Positions 1 to 9,607 of a stretch of DNA of 64,000 nt are shown piece after piece. The DNA comes from Natronohydrobacter sp. (GTDB taxonomy: Bacteria; Pseudomonadota; Alphaproteobacteria; Rhodobacterales; Rhodobacteraceae), in the NCBI GenBank assembly GCA_007125005.1, contig SLDY01000016.1, positions 1 through 64,000 of the forward strand, given 5' to 3'. Each line of letters begins with the position of its first letter. Within the stretch, counting starts at the first letter, position 1. The notes beneath the pieces are model-generated. The model made no database searches, had not been told where the DNA came from, and saw only the letters and a program-made list of their open reading frames with translations. The position numbers were made by a program, and so were the translations under genes.

Positions 1-1
1 A

Positions 2-466
2 GGTCTGACAGTTAGGCGTAAAAGCAGGTTGTTCAAAACCCCCTGTTTCCCGCCGGGTAGTGGTCCCGATTTTGTGAATGCAGTTGTTTTATGTGAGAGC
101 AACCTCGCCCCGGAAATGATCCTTCAGACTTTGCATGCGATAGAAAATAAGTCAGGGCGTAAAAGGGTCAAGCGTTGGGAGGCGCGAATTCTCGACCTTG
201 ATCTTCTTGCAGTCGGGGATTTGGTGCTGCCAGACACCCAAGCTTTCGAGCAATGGGCCGGGATTGCGCTTGAGGAGCAGATGACGAACGCACCCGACGA
301 ACTGATCCTGCCGCATCCGCGCCTGCAGGAGCGGGCGTTTGTTCTGGTTCCTCTGATGGATATTGTCCCCGACTGGCGACATCCTGTTCTTGGATTGAGT
401 GTCACAGAGATGGTCGCGAGGCTTGATCCATCCGAATTATGCTATATCGAGCCGGTATCACAGTAA
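2..466 (+). CDS. folK: 2-amino-4-hydroxy-6-hydroxymethyldihydropteridine diphosphokinase, C-terminal part
   Basis: FolK transfers diphosphate from ATP to 6-hydroxymethyl-7,8-dihydropterin in cytoplasmic folate synthesis. The reading frame is open from the first bases of the window, so the true start lies outside. Visible family features are the TPCFPPGSGPDFVNAV stretch, the R-x-x-x-R-x-D-L-D-L core (ARILDLDLLAVGD), and the LPHPRLQERAFVLVPL segment near the end. A TTG at position 29 could be read as a start, but FolK-like sequence continues upstream of it, so I treat the gene as truncated by the window. It ends about 100 bases before rpoZ. Confidence 0.93.
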   Translation, partial: GLTVRRKSRLFKTPCFPPGSGPDFVNAVVLCESNLAPEMILQTLHAIENKSGRKRVKRWEARILDLDLLAVGDLVLPDTQAFEQWAGIALEEQMTNAPDELILPHPRLQERAFVLVPLMDIVPDWRHPVLGLSVTEMVARLDPSELCYIEPVSQ

Positions 467-494
467 ATTAACTGTCTCCGCGCCACCGCGCGGC

Positions 495-523
495 TTGTCA
501 TGGGGGCTTTTGCGCAGTAAGAC
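495..523 (+). promoter_or_regulatory. Predicted sigma70-type promoter of rpoZ
   Basis: TTGTCA at 495-500 and TAAGAC at 518-523 are separated by exactly 17 bases. They lie about 40 bases upstream of the rpoZ start, in the folK-rpoZ gap. This is sequence matching only. Confidence 0.5.
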
Positions 524-564
524 GCCCTCTTGATCCCGGATTCCTGACTGATTGGAGAACACTA

Positions 565-924
565 ATGGCCCGCGTAACCGTGGAAGATTGCGTTGACAAG
601 GTTCCCAACCGTTTCGAACTTGTTGCTTTGGCAGCACATCGCGCGCGCGAGATAGCTGCAGGTGCTCAGATCACGGTTGATCGCGACAATGACAAGAACC
701 CCGTTGTTGCGCTGCGCGAAATCGCAGAAGAGACACAATCCGCTGACCTGCTGCGCGAGCGCATGATCGAGAGCCTGCAGACACAGATCGAAGTCGATAT
801 GCCCGAAGAAGACGACATGGCGCTGTTGATGAACACACCCGAGCAGGACGCGCCCGAGCAGGATGGCATGAGTGAAGAGCAGATGCTGCGCGCGCTGATG
901 GAAGCACAAGGTCAGCCGGGCTGA
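565..924 (+). CDS. rpoZ: DNA-directed RNA polymerase omega subunit
   Basis: Omega is the small RNA polymerase subunit that helps fold and hold beta-prime. The protein has 119 residues, and its N-terminal [20 protein letters not shown] with the following AAHRAREI segment is diagnostic. The C-terminal tail from about residue 70 is acidic and Met/Gln-rich, as is common in alphaproteobacterial omega. A GGAG ribosome site precedes the ATG. It is followed by the spoT/rel gene, an association conserved widely in proteobacteria and sensible because omega forms part of a ppGpp site on the polymerase. Confidence 0.97.
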   Translation: MARVTVEDCVDKVPNRFELVALAAHRAREIAAGAQITVDRDNDKNPVVALREIAEETQSADLLRERMIESLQTQIEVDMPEEDDMALLMNTPEQDAPEQDGMSEEQMLRALMEAQGQPG

Positions 925-978
925 TCCTTCTGCGGTGAGTTCTCGCGCCAAGCGCACAGGCAGGAAAGGGCCACAAGC

Positions 979-3096
979 GTGATCATGCAAGACGACCTGA
1001 TCGCCCTTGTGCGCAATTATAACCCTCGCTCTGATGAGTCGCTGATACGCAATGCGTGGGACTATGGCGAGGCGATGCATGAAGGCCAGTTCCGGCACTC
1101 GGGCGAGCCATATTTTACGCATCCTGTGGCTGTTGCGGCGCTGCTGACGGAAATGCGGCTGGATGATGCCACCATCATCACGGCATTGCTGCATGATACG
1201 ATCGAAGACACGAAATCCACCTATGCTGAAGTCTCGCGTCGTTTCGGGGCTGAAATCGCGGAGCTTGTTGACGGTGTCACCAAGCTTACCAATCTTCAGC
1301 TATCTTCATCCCAGGCAAAGCAGGCCGAGAATATCCGCAAGCTGCTGATCGCCATGTCGCGAGATTTGCGGGTTATCCTCGTCAAACTCGCCGACCGGCT
1401 GCACAATATGCGCACCATCCGCTCGATGCGGGCCGAGAAACAGGCACAGAAAGCGCGCGAGACGATGGATATCTATGCACCGCTTGCAGGCCGGATGGGG
1501 ATGCAGTGGATGCGTGAGGAGCTGGAAGATCTGTCTTTCCGCGTGCTCAATCCCGAGGCGCGCAACTCGATCTTGCGCCGTTTCATCACGCTTCAGCGCG
1601 AGGCGGGCGATGTGGTGCATCGCATCAGTGCCGATATCCGCGCCGAGCTGGACCGCGCCAATATCAATGCCGATGTCTATGGACGGGCGAAAAAGCCATA
1701 TTCGATCTGGCGCAAGATGCAGGAGAAAGATCTGGCATTCTCTCGGCTGTCGGACATCTATGGTTTCCGGATCATCACTGACAGTCTTGAGGATTGCTAC
1801 CGCGTGCTCTGCGCTGTCCACAATCGCTGGCGGGCTGTCCCCGGGCGGTTCAAGGATTACATCAGCCAGCCGAAATCCAATGGCTATCGCTCCATCCATA
1901 CAACAGTCTCAGGGCGCGATGGCAAGCGGGTGGAAATCCAGATCCGCACCCGTGAGATGCATGAAGTCGCCGAAGCCGGAGTGGCGGCGCATTGGGCCTA
2001 TCGCGACGGACAGCGTTCCAAGAACCCTTTTGCGGTTGATCCTGCGAAATGGATCAATACCCTGACCGAAGGATTTGAGAATGAAGAGGATCACGATGCA
2101 TTTCTGGAGCATGTCAAGCTCGAGATGTACTCGGATCAGGTCTTCTGCTTCTCGCCAAAGGGTGATGTGATCCAGTTGCCGCGCGGCGCAACACCGCTCG
2201 ATTTTGCCTATGCCATCCATACCCGCATTGGCGATGGTTGTGTTTCTGCCAAGGTAGACGGATTGCGCGTGCCGCTCTGGACAAGGCTGCGCAACGGGCA
2301 ATCGGTCGAGATCATCACGGCAGAGGGCCAGCGCCCGCAATCAAGCTGGATCGACATTGTCGTGACCGGTCGCGCAAAGTCCGCGATCCGGCGCTCGCTT
2401 CGCAACGAGGATCGGGAGCGATTCATACGTCTGGGCAATGAGTTGTTGCGGCTCGCATTCGAGGCAGCAGGTCGCGAGATGAGCACCAAGGCACTGGCGA
2501 CTGCGGCGCGGCTTCTGAGTGTACCCAACTCGGGCGAGTTGCGCGCGCGTGTCGGCGCTGCGGAGATCAGCGCACGGCGCGTTGTGGCGGTGCTTTACCC
2601 CGAGATCGGGATGCAGGAGCCCGAAGTGGATGCCACACGCCCGGTTGCGGGGCTGGAGGCTGACCAGTCCTTTCGCCGCGCGCCATGCTGCCAGCCCTTG
2701 CCGGGTGAGCGGATTGTGGGGATCACCTATCGCAGCAAGGGTGTCGTCGCCCATGCGATGGATTGTGATGCGCTGGAAGAATATGACGATCAACCTGATC
2801 GCTGGGTGGATCTGCGCTGGCTTGATGGCACCCATCCGTCAATCTACAGTGTTACGCTTGATCTGACGATTTCAAACGATTCCGGGGTTCTCGGTCGCGT
2901 CTGTAGCTTGATCGGAGAGCATAAGGCCAATATCTCTGATCTGCGCTTCGTTGATCGCAAACCAGATTTCTACCGGCTGATGGTGGAAGTGGAGTTGCGC
3001 GGCATTGCGCATCTGCATCAGGTGCTTACAGCACTTGAAGCGGAAACAGCGGTTGCCCAGATCAACCGTACCCGAGACCCGTCACTGCGGCCCTGA
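979..3096 (+). CDS. spoT: Bifunctional (p)ppGpp synthetase/hydrolase (Rel/SpoT family)
   Basis: This 705-residue enzyme makes and degrades the stringent-response alarmone. Domains in order are an HD hydrolase with the HD pair at residues 72-73 and ED at 76-77 (LLHDTIEDT), the RelA/SpoT synthetase domain around 235-345 (KPYSIWRKM, DIYGFRII), a TGS domain around 385-450 (FSPKGDVIQLPRGATPLDFAYAIH), and a C-terminal ACT domain around 630-700. Both catalytic halves look intact, as in the single bifunctional Rsh of alphaproteobacteria. The GTG start at 979 sits behind AGGAAAGGG; an ATG two codons later is also possible. It probably shares transcription with rpoZ. Confidence 0.95.
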   Translation: MIMQDDLIALVRNYNPRSDESLIRNAWDYGEAMHEGQFRHSGEPYFTHPVAVAALLTEMRLDDATIITALLHDTIEDTKSTYAEVSRRFGAEIAELVDGVTKLTNLQLSSSQAKQAENIRKLLIAMSRDLRVILVKLADRLHNMRTIRSMRAEKQAQKARETMDIYAPLAGRMGMQWMREELEDLSFRVLNPEARNSILRRFITLQREAGDVVHRISADIRAELDRANINADVYGRAKKPYSIWRKMQEKDLAFSRLSDIYGFRIITDSLEDCYRVLCAVHNRWRAVPGRFKDYISQPKSNGYRSIHTTVSGRDGKRVEIQIRTREMHEVAEAGVAAHWAYRDGQRSKNPFAVDPAKWINTLTEGFENEEDHDAFLEHVKLEMYSDQVFCFSPKGDVIQLPRGATPLDFAYAIHTRIGDGCVSAKVDGLRVPLWTRLRNGQSVEIITAEGQRPQSSWIDIVVTGRAKSAIRRSLRNEDRERFIRLGNELLRLAFEAAGREMSTKALATAARLLSVPNSGELRARVGAAEISARRVVAVLYPEIGMQEPEVDATRPVAGLEADQSFRRAPCCQPLPGERIVGITYRSKGVVAHAMDCDALEEYDDQPDRWVDLRWLDGTHPSIYSVTLDLTISNDSGVLGRVCSLIGEHKANISDLRFVDRKPDFYRLMVEVELRGIAHLHQVLTALEAETAVAQINRTRDPSLRP

Positions 3097-3134
3097 GCTT
3101 CCTTTCGGGGCCGGGCGAAGGAAAGTCTGCCAGT

Positions 3135-3764
3135 TTGGTATTCAAACGTCGCACTCCGAGGAATTTTCGCCAGTCGCTGGTGAATTTTTTTGTTCCGGGT
3201 GGCGGTTGGGGGCGCTCGGCCAGTTATGTGATGCACCGTCTGCGCCGTTTGCCAGACAGCCCCGAGCGCATCGCGAGAGGCATCGCCGCGGGCGTTGCAG
3301 TGAGTTGCACACCACTTTTCGGGCTGCATTTTATCGCTGCTGCGTCGATCGCATGGGCCTTGCGCGGCAATATCCTCGCATCGCTGCTTGCGACGTTTTT
3401 TGGCAATCCGTTCACCTTTCCCATTATCGCTGTCTCGGCGCTGGAGCTCGGCAGCTTCCTGCTGGGTCGTGAAAAAGCGGCGAAAGCTCATGAGGCAATG
3501 AACGCATTCGGGGCGATCTGGGCTGAATTCGGGCGCAACTTCGTGGCGATTTTCACTGCCGATTCCATCCGATGGGAGAAACTCGGCACATTCGGTCTGG
3601 ATATCTTTGTCCCGTATATGCTGGGCGGTATCATTATCGGCGCGTTCTGTGGGGTGGTGGCCTATTTCCTGTCACTGCCGCTGATCCGCGCTTATCGCAA
3701 GCGCCGGATGAAGAAATTGCAAGAACGCTTCGAGCTTGCGCGCAAACATGACCGGGCGAATTGA
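3135..3764 (+). CDS. DUF2062 domain membrane protein
   Basis: This 209-residue protein matches the DUF2062 family: basic N-terminus, the SPERIARGIAAGVAVSCTPLFGLHF segment, a short FFGNPFTFPII motif, and about three hydrophobic segments at residues 45-75, 80-105 and 155-185. The tail is very basic (RAYRKRRMKKLQER). The start is TTG, with no ATG near the conserved N-terminus. The biochemical function of the family is not known to me. Its position between spoT and pdxJ on the same strand with a 38-base gap suggests cotranscription rather than a functional link. Confidence 0.85.
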   Translation: MVFKRRTPRNFRQSLVNFFVPGGGWGRSASYVMHRLRRLPDSPERIARGIAAGVAVSCTPLFGLHFIAAASIAWALRGNILASLLATFFGNPFTFPIIAVSALELGSFLLGREKAAKAHEAMNAFGAIWAEFGRNFVAIFTADSIRWEKLGTFGLDIFVPYMLGGIIIGAFCGVVAYFLSLPLIRAYRKRRMKKLQERFELARKHDRAN

Positions 3765-3839
3765 GGCGCGGGGATCGCTGTCTATTGAGTTCTGGGTTGA
3801 GTGCCGTATGTTCTTCCGCAAGAAACGGCGAGGATTTCC

Positions 3840-4598
3840 ATGGCGCTGACGAATCCCGACAGCCCGCTCCGGCTGGGCGTTAATATCGACCATGTTGCGA
3901 CATTGCGTAATGCGCGCGGTGGGGCTGACCCTGATCCGGTTCGTGCAGCTCTTCTGGCGCAAAAGGCGGGGGCCGATGGCATCACGCTGCATTTGCGCGA
4001 AGACCGGCGACATATTCTTGATGCTGACCTTCCTGCCATCATGGCGGCGGTCAATCTGCCCATCAATCTTGAAATAGCCGCCACCGAAGAGATGCAACGC
4101 ATCGCTCTTGTGCATCGCCCGCACGCGGTCTGTCTGGTGCCAGAGCGGCGCGAAGAGCGCACCACCGAAGGCGGGCTTGACGTTGTCAGGGATGTGGCGC
4201 GGCTGACAGATTTCATCGCACCGCTCACAGAAACCGGCGCGCGGGTTTCGATGTTCATCGCCCCTGACGAGGCGCAGGTCGAGGCCTCTGCCAAGATCGG
4301 CGCGCAGGTCATCGAACTGCATGTCGGCGCTTATTGTGAGTATTCCGCTGAAGGTAATGAGGAGGCTCGCGATACGGAGTTGCGCAGGCTTTTCGCATCA
4401 GCGGCGCTGGCGCAGGAGCTGGGGCTTGAGGTTCATGCCGGACATGGGCTGAATTTTGCGAATGTCGGCCCGATTGCGGCTATCCCGGAAGTGGTCGAAC
4501 TGAATATTGGCCATTTTCTGATTGGCGAAGCCGTCTTTGTCGGGCTTGAAGCCGCGATTCGCGAAATGCGTCGCCAGATGTCGCTGGCACGGATGTGA
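3840..4598 (+). CDS. pdxJ: Pyridoxine 5'-phosphate synthase
   Basis: PdxJ condenses 1-deoxyxylulose 5-phosphate with 3-amino-2-oxopropyl phosphate, the last ring-forming step of the DXP-dependent vitamin B6 pathway. The 252-residue product starts at an ATG preceded by GGCGAGGA; an upstream in-frame ATG at 3801 would add 13 unconserved residues. Recognisable motifs are [32 protein letters not shown], and [14 protein letters not shown]. It ends seven bases before acpS, a pairing conserved in many proteobacteria. Confidence 0.96.
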   Translation: MALTNPDSPLRLGVNIDHVATLRNARGGADPDPVRAALLAQKAGADGITLHLREDRRHILDADLPAIMAAVNLPINLEIAATEEMQRIALVHRPHAVCLVPERREERTTEGGLDVVRDVARLTDFIAPLTETGARVSMFIAPDEAQVEASAKIGAQVIELHVGAYCEYSAEGNEEARDTELRRLFASAALAQELGLEVHAGHGLNFANVGPIAAIPEVVELNIGHFLIGEAVFVGLEAAIREMRRQMSLARM

Positions 4599-4605
4599 GC
4601 CGCGC

Positions 4606-5010
4606 ATGATCCTCGGGATCGGCACGGATCTGGCCAATATCGAACGAATCGCAGGCACGTTGGCGCGCTTTGGTGATCGCTTTCGCCACCGTGTCTTTAC
4701 CGAGGAAGAGCTCGCTCGTGCCCGGCGGCGCGGCGATGATGCCGCAACCTATGCCAAGCGCTGGGCGGCGAAAGAGGCTTGCTCCAAGGCGCTTGGCACC
4801 GGGCTTGCAATGGGGATTTCATGGCGCGATATGTGGGTGACCAATCTGCGCGGTGGCCAGCCGGTTATGCATGTCTCCGGCTGGGCAGAGGCCCGGCTTG
4901 CGAGGATGACACCAGAGGGCCATGAGGCTGTGATCCATGTCAGCCTGACTGATGATCATCCATGGGCGCAGGCTTTCGTTGTGATCGAGGCGCGACCACT
5001 GGCGCGGTGA
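4606..5010 (+). CDS. acpS: Holo-[acyl-carrier-protein] synthase
   Basis: AcpS transfers 4'-phosphopantetheine from CoA to apo-ACP, activating fatty acid synthesis. The protein is 134 residues, the usual length. Metal-binding D8 ([12 protein letters not shown]) and E57 ([16 protein letters not shown]) are both present. It follows pdxJ almost directly. In many Rhodobacterales I would expect lepB, rnc and era next; instead the + strand block ends here, 10 bases from a convergent gene. Confidence 0.96.
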   Translation: MILGIGTDLANIERIAGTLARFGDRFRHRVFTEEELARARRRGDDAATYAKRWAAKEACSKALGTGLAMGISWRDMWVTNLRGGQPVMHVSGWAEARLARMTPEGHEAVIHVSLTDDHPWAQAFVVIEARPLAR

Positions 5011-5020
5011 GCGTTTCGGC

Positions 5021-6514
5021 TTACACCGCGAATAACGGGAATGTCACCCCAAGAGCCCATGCCAGCACCAGCCCAAGCCCCAGACCCGCGCCAGCGGGCA
5101 GGCCGGTTCTGCGCCCGACCCATCCCGCTATTGTGCCAAAGAGCAGGAAAAATAGCACGATCACAGGCAGGATGATCAGCAGGAAGAACAGCGCTTCAAA
5201 GTTCAATGCAACGGCAAGCCCCAGCGACAGCAGAAAAGCACTCCGCAGGGTGAGGACGCGCCAGAGCGGCGCCTTGCCGCCTTCACTGAGCAAGGCATCG
5301 CCCAGAAGGAACGGCACTGCTCCGAGTGCAAGCCCAGCAATCACTATCACGCGCCCTGCATGGGGCAGGAAAGAGGTTACATAGCGATCGATTGCACCAC
5401 CGAGCATTGCTATGCCGAAAACCGCAACGGCCAATGCAATCCATAGCACGCGCAAGGGAAACTGGCCGCGCAGCTTGCCCCAATAGCCAAGCAAGCCAAG
5501 CGTGATCAGCCCGTAAAGGCCCAGATGCAACGCAAGGTAATCTGCAACGAGAACAGGCAAGACACGGATATCGAAAGGGGCGAGCGCCAGCGGGACAAGC
5601 AGCGCGGGCGCGATGGCCGCGAGCAGGAACTGTTTCGGGCTCAGGGGCACTTGCGCCTTGGCCTCGCCGCGGGGCAACCACCGCGCAAGGGGCCAAGCGA
5701 GTGCGACTATGGCGGCAAGGAGCGCAACAATCCACCCCCCGCGCATCGCAACAGGCGCAGCGCTCTCGCGCCCGAAACTCGCATCCAGCCAATCCCGTGC
5801 GGCACTTAGCGCAGTCGTGGAATAAAGCACGCCGACATGTTCGACCTTGGGAGCGATTACAGCGCGGCGACCAGTGCCTTTTGCGGGATCGCCCACCATA
5901 TCGCCCGGCTGCGCGTCGGGATCAGCAAGCTGTAAAGCGCGCAGGGCTTCATCAGCCAACCGCGATTCCCATTCCCCGGTAATGACCAGCAGATTGCGCG
6001 GTTCGGTTGCGCTGACGGCTTCGCTGAACATCGAGATGGCGATGACAGCATCGGCCTCGGGGCTTTCGAGCGCTTGGCGCACGATGATGTCAGAGGCCAT
6101 GGAATGCCCCAGATAGACCAGCCTGCCATCTGCGCGCGGATGCTCAAGGGCAGCTTGCGCCACGCGCGCAGTTTCTTCCATCAGAAGGCGTGTAGTGCCG
6201 TCCAGCGACGTGACATCGCCCGACATCGGGTGCGGGTTGCGCCCATGCCCCTCGAAATCGAAACTCACCACCAGATAACCCGCTTGCGCGAGTGTGAGCG
6301 CGAATGGCTCCATCAACTGGCGCGAGCCTGCGAATCCATGCGCAATGATCACCGTGGGCGCTGGCGCATCATCATCGGCGCGCGCGTAGAGCGTGGCGGG
6401 CGTCCCCCCGGTGACGGGAAATGGTGAGATGCTCAGCCCCTTGCGATCCAACTCAAGCTGCCAGACGGAAAGCGTGATGATAGCTAAGGCAAGAAAGGCG
6501 ATCAGGGGGCGCAT
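5021..6514 (-). CDS. Alpha/beta hydrolase fused to a multi-pass membrane domain
   Basis: The chosen start (6514) gives 497 residues beginning MRPLIAFLALAIITLS, a membrane anchor, behind AGGTTCC; an upstream ATG at 6583 adds 23 unlikely residues. An alpha/beta hydrolase domain spans about residues 38-250, with the oxyanion region HGFAGS (59-64), nucleophile elbow GHSMA (Ser138) and a likely catalytic His226 (KVEHVGVLYS). About six or seven hydrophobic helices fill residues 260-497. Substrate unknown. The hydrolase domain is probably periplasmic given the N-terminal anchor, which is inference. No neighbour on the same strand suggests a role. Confidence 0.75.
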   Translation of the reverse strand: MRPLIAFLALAIITLSVWQLELDRKGLSISPFPVTGGTPATLYARADDDAPAPTVIIAHGFAGSRQLMEPFALTLAQAGYLVVSFDFEGHGRNPHPMSGDVTSLDGTTRLLMEETARVAQAALEHPRADGRLVYLGHSMASDIIVRQALESPEADAVIAISMFSEAVSATEPRNLLVITGEWESRLADEALRALQLADPDAQPGDMVGDPAKGTGRRAVIAPKVEHVGVLYSTTALSAARDWLDASFGRESAAPVAMRGGWIVALLAAIVALAWPLARWLPRGEAKAQVPLSPKQFLLAAIAPALLVPLALAPFDIRVLPVLVADYLALHLGLYGLITLGLLGYWGKLRGQFPLRVLWIALAVAVFGIAMLGGAIDRYVTSFLPHAGRVIVIAGLALGAVPFLLGDALLSEGGKAPLWRVLTLRSAFLLSLGLAVALNFEALFFLLIILPVIVLFFLLFGTIAGWVGRRTGLPAGAGLGLGLVLAWALGVTFPLFAV

Positions 6515-6613
6515 GGAACCTCGCGTGCATTGCTGTCTCGAATAGAGTGTGGAATACGCACAGGGAAAGCGCAATGACGCCACTTCGAGCAGGCTGAAAG
6601 CCGATAATCAGGG

Positions 6614-6642
6614 TTGATCCTTGGCAGGTCAGACCCTAGTAA
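6614..6642 (+). promoter_or_regulatory. Predicted promoter of tig
   Basis: TTGATC (6614-6619) and TAGTAA (6637-6642) are spaced by 17 bases. A 7-bp hairpin, AGGCCGC/GCGGCCT at 6658-6664 and 6672-6678, follows in the presumed 5' untranslated region shortly before the ribosome site. Confidence 0.45.
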
Positions 6643-6699
6643 GGCGCAGATTCATTCAGGCCGCCGTTTGTGCGGCCTGTCATACATGCGAGGATGCTG

Positions 6700-8034
6700 A
6701 TGCAAGTCACCGAAACCCTGAATGATGGCCTAAAGCGCGGCTATACGATCACTGTCACAGCCGAAGAACTGGCAGCGAAGGTCGATGAAAAACTGCTCGA
6801 GGCGCAGCCCGAGATCGAGATGAAGGGCTTTCGCAAGGGCAAGGTGCCGATGCCGCTTCTCAAAAAGCAATTCGGCCAGCGGCTGCTGGGTGAAGCGATG
6901 CAGGATGCTGTCGATGGTGCGATGAATCAGCATTTCGAGGAGACCGGCGACCGCCCGGCGCTCCAGCCTGAAATCAAGATGACCAATGAAGATTGGAAAG
7001 AGGGCGATGACGTCGTGGTCTCGCTGAATTACGAGGCACTGCCGAGCATCGAAGCGCCCGATTTTTCTGATATCACGCTTGAAAAGCTGGTTGTGAAGGC
7101 CGATGACGCCGCCGTGCAGGAGGCTCTGGAAAACCTCGCGAAGAACGCACAGAATTTCGAGGCCAAGGACGGCGTTGCCGAGGACGGTGATCAGGTCACG
7201 ATGGATTTCGTCGGCAAGGTTGATGGCGAAGCCTTTGAAGGCGGCGCAGCGGAAGATTTCCCGCTCGTGCTTGGTTCGGGGCAGTTCATTCCGGGCTTTG
7301 AAGAACAGCTTGTCGGGGTGAGCGCCGGAGACGAGAAATCCATCAATGTCAGTTTCCCTGACGAGTATGGTGCACAACACCTGGCAGGCAAGGAAGCCGT
7401 ATTCGACTGCACCATCAAGGCTGTGAAAGCCCCTGTCGAGGCTGCAATCGATGATGAACTTGCCAAGCAATTTGGCGCGGAGAGCCTTGAGGCGTTGAAG
7501 GCGCAGATCGTGGAGCGACTGGAAGCCGAATACGGTCAGGCAAGTCGCGCGGTGCTCAAACGTGGGCTGCTGGATGCGCTGGACGCAAAAGTCAGCTTTG
7601 ATCTGCCGCCCTCGCTGGTGGAGGCAGAGAGCAAGCAAATCGCCCACCAACTCTGGCATGATGCACAGGAAGATGTGGACCAGCACGATCACAGCCATGG
7701 CGAGATCGAGACAACCGAGGACAGCGACAAGCTCGCCGTGCGCCGGGTCAAACTGGGGCTGCTTCTGGCAGAGATTGGCTCGAAAGCCGAAGTGACCGTC
7801 AGCGATCAGGAGATGACGCAGGCTGTGATTGCACAGGCGCGGCAATATCCCGGACAGGAGCGCCAGTTTTTTGAATTTGTGCAAAAAAACCAACAGATGC
7901 AGCAGCAGTTGCGCGCCCCGATTTTCGAGGACAAGGTCGTCGATCATATCCTGGAGCAGGTTAATGTGACCGAAAAAGAGGTCAGCAAGGAAGAGATGCA
8001 AACAGCAATCGAAGCGCTGGAGACCGAAGAGTAA
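6700..8034 (+). CDS. tig: Trigger factor (ribosome-associated chaperone and prolyl isomerase)
   Basis: Trigger factor binds the ribosome exit tunnel and shields nascent chains. The start at 6700 gives 444 residues beginning [15 protein letters not shown] behind GCGAGG; ATGs at 6670 and 6694 are upstream and less consistent with the family. The ribosome-binding signature is [17 protein letters not shown] near residue 45. The FKBP-like domain lies near 155-240 ([30 protein letters not shown]), followed by the long helical C-terminal domain. Usual neighbours clpP and clpX are not in this window. Confidence 0.97.
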   Translation: MQVTETLNDGLKRGYTITVTAEELAAKVDEKLLEAQPEIEMKGFRKGKVPMPLLKKQFGQRLLGEAMQDAVDGAMNQHFEETGDRPALQPEIKMTNEDWKEGDDVVVSLNYEALPSIEAPDFSDITLEKLVVKADDAAVQEALENLAKNAQNFEAKDGVAEDGDQVTMDFVGKVDGEAFEGGAAEDFPLVLGSGQFIPGFEEQLVGVSAGDEKSINVSFPDEYGAQHLAGKEAVFDCTIKAVKAPVEAAIDDELAKQFGAESLEALKAQIVERLEAEYGQASRAVLKRGLLDALDAKVSFDLPPSLVEAESKQIAHQLWHDAQEDVDQHDHSHGEIETTEDSDKLAVRRVKLGLLLAEIGSKAEVTVSDQEMTQAVIAQARQYPGQERQFFEFVQKNQQMQQQLRAPIFEDKVVDHILEQVNVTEKEVSKEEMQTAIEALETEE

Positions 8035-8062
8035 TTCTCGTCGCGCAGCGTGATCTCATTGC

Positions 8063-8090
8063 GAAGGGCGGCCCTGCGGGGCCGCCCTTC
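8063..8090. terminator. Strong hairpin between convergent tig and ilvH
   Basis: GAAGGGCGGCCC (8063-8074) and GGGCCGCCCTTC (8079-8090) form a perfect 12-bp stem with a TGCG loop. It lies between the ends of tig and ilvH. Neither side has a clear U-tract, so its role as a bidirectional terminator is probable rather than shown. Confidence 0.6.
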
Positions 8091-8117
8091 AAGATCCTTG
8101 ATTGAGGCTGCGGGCGC

Positions 8118-8678
8118 TTACGCGCCACGCGCCAAGGCTGCAACCCCTGTGCGCGCCACTTCCAAAAGCCCCAGAGGCCGCATGAGTTCGGCAAAGGCAT
8201 CGACTTTCTCTGGGGTGCCGGTCATCTCGAAGACAAAGCTCTCAAGGGTTGAATCCACCACATTAGCGCGGAAAATCTCGGCCAGTCTCAGCGCCTCGAT
8301 CCGATGTTCGCCCTTTCCACGGACCTTGAAGAGTGCAAGCTCGCGCTGCACTGACGGGCCTTCGACGGTAAGATCATGGACCTCATGAACAATCACCATC
8401 CGCTCAAGCTGCGCCTTGATCTGTCCGATCACTTGCGGCGTACCCGAAGTAACAATGGTGATGCGTGAGCGATGGCCGAGGTGATCAACTTCTGCCACGG
8501 TAAGGCTGTCGATATTGTATCCGCGCGCTGAAAAGAGCCCGATGACACGCGCCAGCACACCCGATTCATTGTCGACGATAACTGCGAGTGTATGCGTCTC
8601 GATCACATCGGCATTGGGGTCGCGCAGGTCATAGGCCGAATGTTTCGAGGCGCCTTTCTTGATCTTGAGGGGGGACAT
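8118..8678 (-). CDS. ilvH: Acetolactate synthase small (regulatory) subunit
   Basis: IlvH is the ACT-domain subunit that stimulates the catalytic subunit and confers valine feedback inhibition. The 186-residue protein carries the ACT signature TLAVIVDNESGVLARVIGLFSARGYNI around residues 30-56 and the C-terminal conserved half (RELALFKVRG, RANVVDSTLESFVFEMTG). It has an N-terminal extension of about 28 residues before the ACT domain. It lies 24 bases after the fkbM gene and on the same strand as ilvI, so the three are probably cotranscribed. Confidence 0.96.
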   Translation of the reverse strand: MSPLKIKKGASKHSAYDLRDPNADVIETHTLAVIVDNESGVLARVIGLFSARGYNIDSLTVAEVDHLGHRSRITIVTSGTPQVIGQIKAQLERMVIVHEVHDLTVEGPSVQRELALFKVRGKGEHRIEALRLAEIFRANVVDSTLESFVFEMTGTPEKVDAFAELMRPLGLLEVARTGVAALARGA

Positions 8679-8702
8679 GGCTCGCCTTTCTGTTGTGATC
8701 GC

Positions 8703-9542
8703 TTATTCAGGAATTGAGCGCGCTTGCGCTGGTTGGCAAAACAGCATCTGCCCTTCATGGTTCTGAAGATCCGCACGTGCAATTTCGACAAATTCATCTG
8801 ACTTCACACGATGTGCGGCCGCTGTGATCTTGTATCCAAAGTCTTTCAGCAGATCCCACATCTCTTCCCCGCTATGGCCGAATTCGCGCATGTTGCGATG
8901 ATACTCGATATAGAGGGTGGGCTGAGCTGCAAGCAGTTTCTGCGCCCCAAGCAGGACATGATGTTCAAAGCCCTCGGTGTCGATCTTGAGATGCGTGGGT
9001 TGCCACTCCTGCGCGAAATAATCGTCAAGGCGGATCATCAGCACGCGGTTCTCAGATTCACCCACATGCGTTGCGGGCGTGCCGACCTTTGGAATGTTCA
9101 CAAAGCCCGGTTTTGCGCCCGCGGCGGCGTGAATCAGCGTGACATTGCCAAGATGATTGGCCGCTGCATTGGCGTGAATCCGCGATATCAGAAATTCCTG
9201 CGGCTCTATCGCGAAAACGGCGCGGGCACGCAAAGCGGCGATGATCGAGAAATATCCCAGATTCGCGCCGACATCCACAAAGACCGAGTTTCGGGATAGG
9301 CTGTGAAACAGGCTATGGCTGAGTGCAGGTTCATGTAGCTTGTTGGGGTGGCCACGTCCGTAGAACCAATCGTAAGAATAGCGATCCTGCGTCAGAAAGA
9401 ACGCCCGCCGAACGCCGATGCGCGCGATATAGCTGATATGCTCGGGCTGCGGATAATCTTGCGCCACAAAACGTTCAAGCTTGTTGAGCTTGTTGCGCAG
9501 CCGATGCAGTTGCGATTTCTCGCGCTCGGGATCTTGTGGCAT
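8703..9542 (-). CDS. FkbM family methyltransferase
   Basis: This 279-residue protein has the SAM-binding motif VFVDVGANLGYFSII around residues 89-103, the acidic loop AIEPQEF, and the FkbM signature LKIDTEGFEHHVLLGA around 187-202. FkbM enzymes O-methylate sugars and other small or surface molecules; the substrate here cannot be read from sequence. The N-terminal 80 residues are charged and not part of the fold. The gene separates ilvI (65-base gap) from ilvH (24-base gap). No other polysaccharide genes are nearby. Confidence 0.85.
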   Translation of the reverse strand: MPQDPEREKSQLHRLRNKLNKLERFVAQDYPQPEHISYIARIGVRRAFFLTQDRYSYDWFYGRGHPNKLHEPALSHSLFHSLSRNSVFVDVGANLGYFSIIAALRARAVFAIEPQEFLISRIHANAAANHLGNVTLIHAAAGAKPGFVNIPKVGTPATHVGESENRVLMIRLDDYFAQEWQPTHLKIDTEGFEHHVLLGAQKLLAAQPTLYIEYHRNMREFGHSGEEMWDLLKDFGYKITAAAHRVKSDEFVEIARADLQNHEGQMLFCQPAQARSIPE

Positions 9543-9607
9543 GGGGCGGGTCTCGCTCTTTGCGTTCAGGATGGCAGGCGCATCTATTGCACGCCTGACA
9601 TGCGCAT

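Noticed and set aside
6730..8001. 423-codon open frame opposite tig, and similar long frames opposite katG (30203-31366) and the DUF4175 gene (16595-17710)
   Set aside because: All lie antisense to well-supported genes and show biased, non-family composition.
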